Source: Pseudomonadota bacterium
Lineage (GTDB): Bacteria; Desulfobacterota; Desulfobacteria; Desulfobacterales; Desulfolunaceae
NCBI GenBank assembly: GCA_018818835.1
Contig: JAHIRD010000146.1
Location: 1 to 36,008, forward strand
Direction: 5' to 3'
DNA: 36,008 nt
Shown piece after piece: positions 16,041 to 26,000 of the stretch. How positions within the stretch are numbered: the first letter of the stretch is position 1; the number at the start of each line of letters is the position of its first letter. The translations under genes were made by a program, and so were the position numbers. Below the pieces are notes generated by a model. The model saw nothing but the letters and a program-made list of their open reading frames with translations, searched no databases and had not been told where the DNA came from.

Positions 16041-16871
16041 ATGAAACGACATATGTTTATGACAGGATTTACCCGGATTCTGGTGGCCCTGGGTCTGGTT
16101 TCTTCATGCGGGTGTGCGACTTTGGTCCCAGGCAAGGCGGTTCAGCCCGGTGACCGGGTCCTGGTCCATGTGACCTGCCGCTTGAATGACGGCAAGGTGG
16201 TTTACACAAGTCTGAAAGATACAGACCTGGAAAAATCCCATGCTTTTTTTGAACGGAAAACCGAGGGACCTGTAGAGATGGTCGCAGGAAAGGGCTATGA
16301 CGGACCCATGCACGGCCGATTGAAATGTTTTGAACCGGAACTGATGGCCTGCCTGTCCACCCAGATTACCGGGATGACACTCCATGAAACAAAACAGGTG
16401 ACCCTTGAAACAACTGAACCGCCTGACTTGACGGATGAGGATCGGTTTTTGACCCTGTCCAGAAAAAGACGGCAACCCAGGGTCAGTCAGGTGGGCCGGA
16501 TACCTTTTGTCAATCAAACCGGAAAAGAACCGGCCCCTGGCGTGACGGGACCGGGCTTCGGCCCTTTATCAACAGTTGTTCGATCCGTTGATAAGGACCA
16601 GGTGGCGGTCGAGCTTTTGTTCAAAGACGGGGATATCATGGATACGCCCTTTGGCCCTGGCATTCTTCAAAAAGATGGGGATGAGTATACCATTATAATC
16701 GATGCCCGGGTGGGGTATCCCGTAAAAACCCCACCTCTTTTAGGTCAGATTATCCGTGTTGATGACGACAATTTTGTGGTTGATTACGGTCATCCCTTTG
16801 GCAGTCAGGCCCTGGCCTGTGATCTTGAAATCATGGCCATCAACCCTGCCGCCCAGGGAGAAACTCCATGA
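16041..16871 (+). CDS. FKBP/SlyD-like peptidyl-prolyl isomerase lipoprotein
   Basis: The 276-aa product has an N-terminal signal ending in a lipobox (candidate acylated Cys23 or Cys25 in LVSSCGC). It contains an FKBP-like domain: VQPGDRVLVHVTCRLNDGKVVYTS, then QITGMTLHETKQVTL. A second FKBP/SlyD-like segment near residues 210-270 ends GHPFGSQALACDLEI, close to the SlyD pattern NHPLAGKTL. The protein would act as a membrane-tethered proline isomerase or chaperone in the periplasm. I chose the ATG at 16041 over one at 16026 because a TATACT at 16015-16020 would put the transcript start near 16027. The gene overlaps the next by 4 bp and heads the tpsB operon. Catalytic activity is inferred; active-site residues are diverged. 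Confidence 0.72.
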   Translation: MKRHMFMTGFTRILVALGLVSSCGCATLVPGKAVQPGDRVLVHVTCRLNDGKVVYTSLKDTDLEKSHAFFERKTEGPVEMVAGKGYDGPMHGRLKCFEPELMACLSTQITGMTLHETKQVTLETTEPPDLTDEDRFLTLSRKRRQPRVSQVGRIPFVNQTGKEPAPGVTGPGFGPLSTVVRSVDKDQVAVELLFKDGDIMDTPFGPGILQKDGDEYTIIIDARVGYPVKTPPLLGQIIRVDDDNFVVDYGHPFGSQALACDLEIMAINPAAQGETP

Positions 16872-18196
16872 TGATGATTCCCCTGAAACAGCTGGCGATG
16901 TATGGCGTTCCCATCGTGATGGGTCTTGCCCTGTTCTCATGTCTGACCCGCCCCATGCCTCCGGGCCCCTTGGATGCGACCTTTCAGGCGGACGTCAATG
17001 ACCGCCTTGGAAAAGTCCTGGCCCAGGCCAGAAATGACGGTGAAACAGATATCAATTTCTACGTGAACGAAGACCCGGATCTTGTCCAGGCCGGAGATTT
17101 TGTGGAAATCGACTATACAATGACGTTGGAAAACGGAGATCTTATTCGCACCACCAGAGAGGGAGAGTCTGAAAAGCTGAGACAAGACAGCCAGGCCTGG
17201 ATTGATCCCGAGTCAGTCAAGGACATGATTTTCTGCCCTGAGCCTATAATTGTGGGAAAGGGGGACAGCCTGGCCGATGTGTCCGACCAGCTGATCGGAA
17301 TGAAAATCGGCGATAAAAAACGACTGACCCTTCCTTCGGACCATGGAGGAATTCCCCTTGACCAGGAAAAAATCAAACGGTTTGCACGAACAAGGCAATC
17401 TCCCGTTGCCATGACCACGAGCCAGGCCGATTTTCTCAAGCAATTCGGGCGTAAACCTGAAATTGGAATTTCCGTTCAGGCTACACCGTATTTTTTATAC
17501 AAAATCACGAATATTGAAAACGGGCTTGTTTCCCTTGGTACTGATTTCAGCGGTGAAAAAGTGGTTCAGGATGACCTGGGACACACCCGGCTGAAACGGG
17601 AAGACGATCATGTGACCCTGGAGCTGGAGCCGGACATCGGGGCGCCCTTTAAACTGGGCTCCAAGAAAGGGCATATCGTATCTCTGGATGACACACATTT
17701 TACCGTGGATTTCAATCCACCCTTGGCAGGTAAGACCCTATTCATGGATCTTGAGCTTGTGTCCCTGGTTAAGGCCTCTCGTTTCTGGAGTGTGGCCATT
17801 GATTGGCTGGAGAATTACGATGAGGGCCTGGCAGCCATGGCCGGGCAGGGAAAACCCATGCTTCTTTTTTTGTACAGAACCGGCTGTCCCTGGTGTGAAC
17901 GCATGGAAAAGGAGGTGTTTACCGACCCCCGGATCCGGATGATAGGAAAGGATCTGACCTGGGTCCAGGTGAATTCAAGTATCCATACGGATATCAAAGC
18001 CATGTACAACCAGGACGGGTTTCCCCTGATCGTTTTGATGAATGCGGACCAGAGCATCTACAGGGCACTCAAGGGCTACAGGGACGCCGGAAAACTCAGG
18101 AAAGAGATTCGTTTGTGGATGAACGATACGCGTGCCGGAACATGGGTTTATCCTCAGGATGACGAACCCGCGGCATCCGATAGCTGCCATGAATAA
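16868..18196 (+). CDS. FKBP/SlyD-like and thioredoxin-like fusion lipoprotein
   Basis: The 442-aa product has a lipoprotein signal (LFSC, Cys25), an FKBP-like domain (FVEIDYTMTLENGDLIRTT, then LIGMKIGDKKRLTLP, about residues 78-165), a SlyD-like insert homologous to that of the preceding gene (FNPPLAGKTLFMDLEL near residue 290), and a C-terminal thioredoxin fold. The redox motif is C340-P-W-C343, and the cis-proline is P386 in GFPLIVLM. The layout suggests a periplasmic enzyme combining proline isomerisation with disulfide exchange. Its gene overlaps the upstream lipoprotein gene by 4 bp and tpsB by 8 bp, so all three are probably made together. I know of no characterised member with this order. 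Whether it reduces or oxidises disulfides cannot be read from sequence. Confidence 0.8.
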   Translation: MMMIPLKQLAMYGVPIVMGLALFSCLTRPMPPGPLDATFQADVNDRLGKVLAQARNDGETDINFYVNEDPDLVQAGDFVEIDYTMTLENGDLIRTTREGESEKLRQDSQAWIDPESVKDMIFCPEPIIVGKGDSLADVSDQLIGMKIGDKKRLTLPSDHGGIPLDQEKIKRFARTRQSPVAMTTSQADFLKQFGRKPEIGISVQATPYFLYKITNIENGLVSLGTDFSGEKVVQDDLGHTRLKREDDHVTLELEPDIGAPFKLGSKKGHIVSLDDTHFTVDFNPPLAGKTLFMDLELVSLVKASRFWSVAIDWLENYDEGLAAMAGQGKPMLLFLYRTGCPWCERMEKEVFTDPRIRMIGKDLTWVQVNSSIHTDIKAMYNQDGFPLIVLMNADQSIYRALKGYRDAGKLRKEIRLWMNDTRAGTWVYPQDDEPAASDSCHE

Positions 18197-19835
18197 AGGG
18201 ATAGTGATTTTGAAAAAACAGTGGCGCCATGTTTTTGTTTATGTTCTTTGCCTGGTGATTTTCAGTCCATTCGGGACACCGGCCTTTTCCGCCCATGAGG
18301 CAGGCGAGCTTCATTTTGATATTCACGAGATTCAGATCAGGGGAAACTCCCTGCTTCCGGATCAAGCCCTTGGGGACGTGACATCGGTTTTTACTGGACC
18401 TGGAAAAACTGCGGCTGATGTTGAAAAGGCCAGACTGGCTGTGGAGAAAACCTATCGGGAATGGGGTTACCCCACCGTGCTGGTCAATATCCCCGATCAA
18501 AACGCCAGCGACGGGGTGATTCTGCTGGATGTGGTCGAGGGGCGGATACGTCATGTCCGGATCAACGGTAACCGGTTCTTTACCATGGGAAAGATTGCAC
18601 GGGATTTACCGATTTTTGCACCGGGGGAAATTTTGTATCTGCCCGATGCAAAGAAACAGCTCAATAAAATCAACATGAACCCGGATTTGAAGGTCAAGCC
18701 GGTGCTGATTCCCGGAAAGGAGCCCGGTACCGTGGACGTGGAGCTGAATGTCTCGGACAAGCTTCCTTTGCACGGGAGCCTGGAGTTGAACAACAGGTCG
18801 TCCCATAATACGTCGGAGTTGAGGGTCAATGGTGTAATTCATTATGACAATCTCTGGCAGAAGGAGCACTCCCTGTCCGTCCAGTTCCAGACTGCGCCGA
18901 AAGAACCGGATGAGGCCCAGGCCCTGTCCCTGTCTTACCTGATTCATGCCCCATGGAATTACAATCATCTTGTGGCTGCCTACGGGGTTTTCTCGGACAG
19001 CCAGGTGGCCTTTGGCGAAGGATTTATGGTGAAAGGCAAGGGGCACATGGGAGGCCTCCGCTATGTCATGCCCCTTAAGGGGTCCGAGGTGTTTACCCAT
19101 AACGTGACCTTGGGAATCGATTACAAGAAGTTTAAGGATGTTCTTTTTTTCGGGGGGGCTGATGCCACAACCGATGTCACACCGGTTTCCTACGTGCCTT
19201 TGTCCTTTGTGTACCAGGCCGCCCGCATGAACACGGATTCCAAGATTACATGCAATGCAGGGCTGACCCTGGTTCCCAGGGGCATGGCCATGGATGTGGC
19301 TGAATACGAAAACAAACGCTTCAAGGCCCGTGGCAATCCCGTTATTTTAAAAGCGGGGATGGAATATGCGGCCGGGCTTCCCCACGGGTTTGGATTGAAC
19401 ATAAAAATCGACGGTCAGATCACGGATCAGCCCCTGGTAGCAAATGAACAGTATTCGGCTGGGGGAATGGAAAGTGTGAGGGGTTACAAGGAAAGTGAGG
19501 AGTCCGGGGACAATGCGGTTTTCGGGTCATTTGAAATCGCCACGCCGGAATGGGTCCGGTTTTTCGGATCGGACACGAACGAGGGTGAGACACCGTCACC
19601 TTCACGGTATAAATTCCGGCCCTATGCCTTTTATGATCTGGCTTATTTGAGTAACAGGACCCTCCTGGCCGTTGAAGATCAACCCGGAATGATTCAGGCC
19701 ACCGGTTTGGGGTTCAGGGGGTATCTGACCCGGTATTTTGTTTATGAATGTGACTGGGGCCTGGCCTTGAACCGGACGGATAAGACCGAGGCTAGGGATA
19801 GTCGGGTTTATTTTAGGGCGAAATGGGCGTTTTAA
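18189..19835 (+). CDS. TpsB two-partner secretion outer-membrane transporter (FhaC/ShlB family)
   Basis: The 548-aa product has a signal peptide (hydrophobic residues about 13-30), then POTRA-type domains (FDIHEIQIRGNSLLPDQAL, then TYREWGYPTVLVNIP, then VVEGRIRHVRINGNRFF) and a C-terminal barrel. The loop-6 motif is V430-R-G-Y433 and the chain ends YFRAKWAF with a terminal aromatic, as outer-membrane barrels do. It should export the giant TpsA protein encoded next by recognising its N-terminal TPS domain. The start at 18189 is chosen because ATGAATAA overlaps the previous stop, a typical coupling; an in-frame ATG at 18132 would extend deep into that gene. Confidence 0.9.
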   Translation: MNKGIVILKKQWRHVFVYVLCLVIFSPFGTPAFSAHEAGELHFDIHEIQIRGNSLLPDQALGDVTSVFTGPGKTAADVEKARLAVEKTYREWGYPTVLVNIPDQNASDGVILLDVVEGRIRHVRINGNRFFTMGKIARDLPIFAPGEILYLPDAKKQLNKINMNPDLKVKPVLIPGKEPGTVDVELNVSDKLPLHGSLELNNRSSHNTSELRVNGVIHYDNLWQKEHSLSVQFQTAPKEPDEAQALSLSYLIHAPWNYNHLVAAYGVFSDSQVAFGEGFMVKGKGHMGGLRYVMPLKGSEVFTHNVTLGIDYKKFKDVLFFGGADATTDVTPVSYVPLSFVYQAARMNTDSKITCNAGLTLVPRGMAMDVAEYENKRFKARGNPVILKAGMEYAAGLPHGFGLNIKIDGQITDQPLVANEQYSAGGMESVRGYKESEESGDNAVFGSFEIATPEWVRFFGSDTNEGETPSPSRYKFRPYAFYDLAYLSNRTLLAVEDQPGMIQATGLGFRGYLTRYFVYECDWGLALNRTDKTEARDSRVYFRAKWAF

Positions 19836-19878
19836 TGGGTGTTGCTTTATTTGGCGGGCATGGCTGGAGCCATGCGGT

Positions 19879-19941
19879 ATGCATTCCCAGGCTGGAGCCT
19901 GGGAACGAGGGGACGGCTGGAGCCTGGGAACGAGGGGACGG
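19879..19941 (-). repeat. REP-like palindromic repeat with partial tandem copy
   Basis: The core CCCAGGCTGGAGCCTGGG sits in 19884-19905, followed by AACGAGG; a 27-bp unit starting GGCTGGAGCCTGGGAACG is repeated in tandem with a 25-bp period (from 19890 and 19915). Read on the minus strand, 19879-19910 matches the element at 34932-34963. It occupies the gap between tpsB and tpsA and may act as a transcript-end hairpin. The core is a widespread REP type often moved by RAYT (Y1) transposases; none is in the window. Confidence 0.85.
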
Positions 19942-20000
19942 CAGAAGATTGAGGGTGTTAGCCCGTTTTTTTACATCAATGCACAACCGGAGTTTGGGAT

Positions 20001-23000
20001 ATGAAATTCGGTCAGGGAAAAAATAGATTCAGTCGGTTTATGGCCATGGTGATGATCTCTTTGCAGGCGGGGTATGGGGCTCCCTTGTGTTACGGGGCAG
20101 GTCAGCCGACAATTCCCGGCTATTATGGCAAGGATGCGGGTTCCCTTATTCCTCCGTCGGTGAACGCCCTGCCCGTTGTTCGCACTGTTGTGCAAAACGC
20201 AACCGTTTCCCAGGTCAGGGACAATGAGCTGGTGGTCAATCAGAGCGATGACCATGCCATCATCGACTGGGAGAGTTTTGATATCGGGGCCGATGCCCAT
20301 ACCCGGTTCGATCAGCAGGGTAACGCGGCCTGGTCTGTTTTGAACCGCATTCACGATGATGATCCCAGCCAGATCTACGGATCACTGACGGCGGACGGAA
20401 TCGTTTATCTGATCAACCCCCACGGCATGCTGTTCAATGAAGGGTCTACGGTTAATGTCCATTCACTGGTGGCCTCCTCACTCACTATGGATCAATTTGA
20501 TTTTATCAACGATACCATGACCTTTTCCTCCGGGGCCCAAGGGGGTCTTGGAGCCACCGACGACGATGCCCTGGTTGTCAATCAGGGCAGTATGGAAACC
20601 AACGTGAACGGATCGGTGTATCTTTTGTCTCCCCAGGTGGAGAACTCAGGAACCATTGATGCTCCGGTGGGTCGAATTGTTTTGGCTGCGGGAACGGGTA
20701 TGGAATTCCGGCAGGTTGTAGAAGGGACTGATAAGAAATATCTGAGTGATAAGGTGGATGTGGTTTCGGACTCTTCTGGCGGGAATGTGGCGATCAACGA
20801 GACCGGGGGACAGCTGCTTTCCGATATGGGGAAAATCGAAATGTACGGTTCGACTGTCAATCAGCAGGGACTGGTTCAAACGGTGACGGCCATCAAAAAG
20901 GACGGCCAGATCATTTTGCAGGCCACGGACAAAATCATCACCGGTGAGACCAGCAAAACTCAAAATCTGATCAGTGATTCGGATGAAGAGGTCAATAATT
21001 CCTTTACCTTTGTTCCAGGGGAAATCACCCTGGCGTCGGGGGGAACCATCGAACACCATGGAGCCATAACCAACCCGGCTGGAGATGTCACTCTGACGGC
21101 AAAAGACAGGATTTATCTGTCAAATACAAGTTCCATCGACGTGGGTGGTGTTATAGCTGATCTGGATGCCGGGGACAGTGTGGTCACGGCAACCTTGAAC
21201 AGTGTGGAGCTGAAAGATGAACAGCAGCAAAAAGACGGGATTCTTCTGGGTGAGGATATTTCATTTGTTGACTATGAGGGGTCGACCATCGGGGACGTTT
21301 CAACGGTTCTGGACAAAGAATTTATGACCGCAGCAGAAGCTGCAGTCACAGGCGGAAACATCACCCTGACGGCCACGGACGGAGATATTATTGTCCGGGA
21401 GAGGGCCGCTCTGGATTTTTCAGGGGGAAGCGCCCATCATGAAACCGGATTTGTGGACACCACCTGGCTGGCCTCTGGAAATCGGGCCTATTCCATCAGC
21501 AACGCTCCGGATGTCATCACCTACGACAGAATTCTTAGCTCCTATGAAAAAACCTACGCACGGTACGGAATCACGGAAACACTATCCGGGATTTTCACTG
21601 GGGGTTCTATGCCCATCAAAACCCAGGTCAGGGATTATTACACAGGGGCCGATGCTGGATTATTGGTCATGAGCGCCCCCACCATCGTGCTTGACGGCTC
21701 CCTTGACGGGACCACCATGCCGGGGTTCTATCAGACCGAAGAAAACGAGCTTGAGGATGATCTTGGCAATCAATATGTATCGGGAGTCAGACAGCCTGCC
21801 GGAGGACGTTTTGAGATAAAGGATGGTACAAGCCAGATCGTGGTGACCGATGACAAAGAAGGTCTTCCTGATGATTTCGGAGCGGATTCGGATTTAGCCG
21901 GGGTAGCCTTTTTGAAGTCGGATTACGCCGATGATGATCACCCTTTTTATAAAACCATGCTTTCATCAGATACCCTGTCCCAGTCAGGATTATCTTTTCT
22001 CAGTATGATAGCACGGACAAGCATTGATATCGAGGAGGGGGCCTCGGTCACCCTGGAGGCCAACGGTGAATTCGAAAAGAATGTTGATAGATTTTTCGCC
22101 CAGGCCAGGACCATCAACATCAATGGAGACATCACCGCTCCATCAGGGATAATTGAACTTAAAACCTTAACAAGATCAGTCGAGGAAGGTAACCCGGATT
22201 ATATTTCCAGCGAACGTCTGGGGCCTGAGCATATCTATGTGGGGAAAACCGCCGTGATTTCGGCGGCTGGTGAGACGGTGGACAATTCTCTGTCCCGCGA
22301 TTCGGGCAAGGCCTATGGAACCGCTTTTGTGGATGGTGGAACGATTATTTTAAACGAAAAAACGCTGAGTAAAGAAAACCTGAGTGGCGACGGAGTGATT
22401 CTTCGTGAAGGCAGCGTCCTGGATGTGAGTGGAGGATATGAAATCGGCCTGGATGGGAGCATCGACGCAGGTAGTGCGGGCGAAATTGATCTCCATGGTG
22501 CAAACGTGATTCTGGATGGTTACCTTTATGCCTATTCCCTGGAAGGTCAGGTGGGCGGGACCATCGAGTTGTTTGCAAAAAACGTGGATGTGGTGAAAAT
22601 CGATACCCGGCCAGCTTTGGGTGAGGCATTCGATGAAACACAGCATTTACTGGGGGATCAGGCCCAGGGGCTGATTTTGGAGGAAAATCGTCTGGACAAA
22701 ACCGGTGCTTCCCATCTTATTTTAAAGAGTTTCTCCGGCCTGACCGTTGAAAACGAGGTAGACCTGGGGTTGTCCAGCATGAAAATGGCATCACCCCTTT
22801 CCGACGTGCCTTCCACCGATATAACCATGGATCAAAAAGCCCAGAGGAATATTGTCTCAGTGACAGATGATGAAATCGGGGACAGTTCGATCGAACTTTT
22901 GGCCGGAAAAAAATCAGACTTTTATTATGGTGATTATTCCTTAGGAACAGATCGTAATTTTACAGATATCACATCCTGGGTATCCATCAAACAAGGCAGC

Positions 23001-26000
23001 GAGCTCCATACCGGCCCTGGCGGGAGCATTTCTTTGGACGGCCCCGGAATCGACGTGTATGGGAACCTTAAGGCTCCGGCAGGATCTATTTCCTTGAAGA
23101 CCACAGCAGATGTGGACGGAATGAGTCTGATTCTGGAGCCGGGTGCGGAACTTCTGGCACAGGGCACTCTCATGCCGGATAAAGACCTCCTGGCCGAAGA
23201 TGGGTCGGTGTCCTACACCCCCCTGGATGGCGGCGATATCATACTCAGGGCTGCGGGGCTTTTGGATATTAAGCACGGTTCTATGATCAATGTGTCCTGC
23301 ACCGAGACCACAACCCGGATTATGCAGGGGCAAGAGGGTGAAACCGTGGAGCAGGTTATGGCCGGAAATCCGGGCTCGGTGTCCCTGGCCTATGATCATG
23401 CTGTTGATCAAGACGGAGTGTCCACCCTGAACGGGACCATTCAGGCATTCAACGCCGGTCTGGACGGCTTGACAGGAGGGGCACTGTCGATCATGAAAAT
23501 CGATACGGCTGAGGGACTGAGCCTTTCCGAGAGCATGATCAACGATTATTTGGGGTCGGGCTTTGATTCCCTGTCTCTGGGCAGTCGCCATTCCCTGATT
23601 TTCACCGATTCTTTCCGGACGGACGTGGGCCGGTCATTGACCCTGGATGCACCGGAAATCTTTGCTTCCGGCGTTGGGGGCCAGGACGTGACCCTCAGCG
23701 CCAATAAAATCAGCCTGGCCAATACCTATGAAAAACGTCTTAACAATACATCGGAACGCCTGGATCCGGCAGGCAATGCAACGCTGGATCTGATCGCCAC
23801 AGGATATATGGATATAAACGGATACACGGACATATCCGGTTTCGCTTCGGTAAATCTTTCTGCAAATAAAGACCTTGTTCTGACAGATAAAAAATACAAG
23901 GAAATAACAGTGGACCCGGTCTCATTGGGGCCAACAATCCCTGACTATTATGGGGAATTGAATGTGAATGGGGATCTGACCTTGTCCGCCGCTCGAATTT
24001 ACCCTACCACACAAACGGATTTCACGGTTCACAGTGATGGCAAACTCACAACCGTCAAGGTGGATGATCCCGATGCCGGGGCCATTTTCTCGGTGGGGGG
24101 ACGGCTGGTTCTCGAAGCAGGCGAGATTGAGCACGGAGGCGATCTTGTGGCCCCCATGGGAGAGATTGTTCTGTGCAAAACCGACAATGGGGATGGCACC
24201 TATGATAGGGCAGACACGATCACCCTTCTTCCCGAGAGCGTGATCAGCGTCAGTGGTGATGTGGCTGTCAAATACGGTCAATATGACAAAGACAGTATGG
24301 TCTGGACCCTTTTACCCCATGACCTCCAGGATGACCCTTATAAATTCGAAGACCTTCCCCAACGACAGATCGTTATCCATGGGGATACAGTTGATTCCAA
24401 AGACGGGTCCAGTCTGGATGTATCCGGAGGCGGGTCGGTATTTACCTATCTGTTTCAGCAGGCTGTTGAAGGGTCTGTGGATCCTCTTAGGGCAAAAAAC
24501 ACCTATGTGCTGATGCCCGTATCAGCAGTTTCAAATTCCGGTGATAAGATCTTTCTGACAGGTTCCCAAGGGGTTGAGGAAGGTTACTATGTGATTGTTG
24601 GCGAAGATTACGCCTTTGCCCAAGGGGCTGTGGTGGTCAAAGATCTGGGCCTTGCCGCAACACTTTCCGGAAACCTGACCAGTGACCAAGGCTATCCAAT
24701 GGTGGTGGGGTATGAATCAACCCAAGGCCAGGACGGGTACTCCCCTGTGGCCCATGCCTATGTGATCCGTGATGCTGCAGATGTCCAGACAGAAGGGAGT
24801 TATTCCTATGCGGAAAAGGCGGTTGATGATGCCGGAACCCTGGTCATCCAGGCGTCGACCAATATTTTGAACGCTTCAATGACCGGTTGGGGATACGGCA
24901 GCGGCTCAGGTGGGTCCATTGCCTTGAGCGGAACCGAAGTCATCCTTGGGCAGACCCTGACCGACCCCGATAATTCAAAGGATTTTACGGATACCCTTTA
25001 TGTAGATGCAAACAGCCTTTCCGGTTCTGGCTTCACTGATCTTACTCTTGGTAACGTTGACACTACGACATCATTAACGGTTAAGGAAGGGAGCACAATT
25101 TCCGTTGAAAACCTTAATTTGGAGGCACGGGATTCCATCACCATTGAAACAAAGACACGTATAGATACGGGTCATGACGGAACCGGCGCCATCGGGCTTC
25201 TGACACCTTATGGCCGTCTTGTCCTTGAAGAAGGTGGATCCATCCAGGCCGGAGAGCAGTTGACCCTGAGCGGCTCATCCATGGACATCCAAGGCACCAT
25301 CGGTGTGGACAAGGGGACTTTGACCGTTCAAAGCGATGCCATTGCCATGGTCGCCGATGGGTCGGAAAATGGTCTGGGAGACACCGGCTTGACCATTGAT
25401 CAGGACCTCTGGACGCTGATCAGCGGCATATCCAATCTGGAATTTGAAAGCCGTACCACCATCAACCTGGATAGCGGACTGGAACTTATAGGGCCGCAAG
25501 GCATGGTTCTTGACATGGTCAGGCTTTCGGTTGTCGGTGGAACAGGCGAGGGAGAAACGACACGTCTCAGTGCCGACAATCTGATCCTTAGAAACAGCGG
25601 AGATAAAGATGCGTTTACCGGAGAATCCGCCATGGCCGTTTCCGGAACGGAGCTGATTCTTGAGGGCAGGGACTCCCTGGCTGTGGAATTCGCACCCCGT
25701 GCCGAAAGCGAGGATGACACCGGTGTGTCACGACAGATTGCCCTGACAGGCATGGAAACAACGCATATCCAGTCAGATGAAACCATGACTCTGACCGGGC
25801 AGGGGACCCTTTCTGACACCGGAGGCGATTTGGAATTAAAGGCCCGGGTCGTGACCGGGGGCCTTAGCCGGTCTATGAATGAGGACGGGGAAGAGGTCTA
25901 CAAAACACCGGATATTTTGGTTTCCCTTGAAGACGGCGACCTTCAGATTTCAAGCAATGGAGTTTATGACGGAAGCGTTGATCTTTTAAGCGGAAGTCTG

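Noticed and set aside
19823-20026. Plus-strand ORF spanning the tpsB-tpsA gap
   Set aside because: It is translated from the REP-like repeat and the edges of neighbouring genes, with no signal or domain.
22941-23591. Long minus-strand ORF (216 codons) inside tpsA
   Set aside because: His/Gly/Gln-rich composition reflects the complement of the beta-helix repeats; no start signal or domain is seen.
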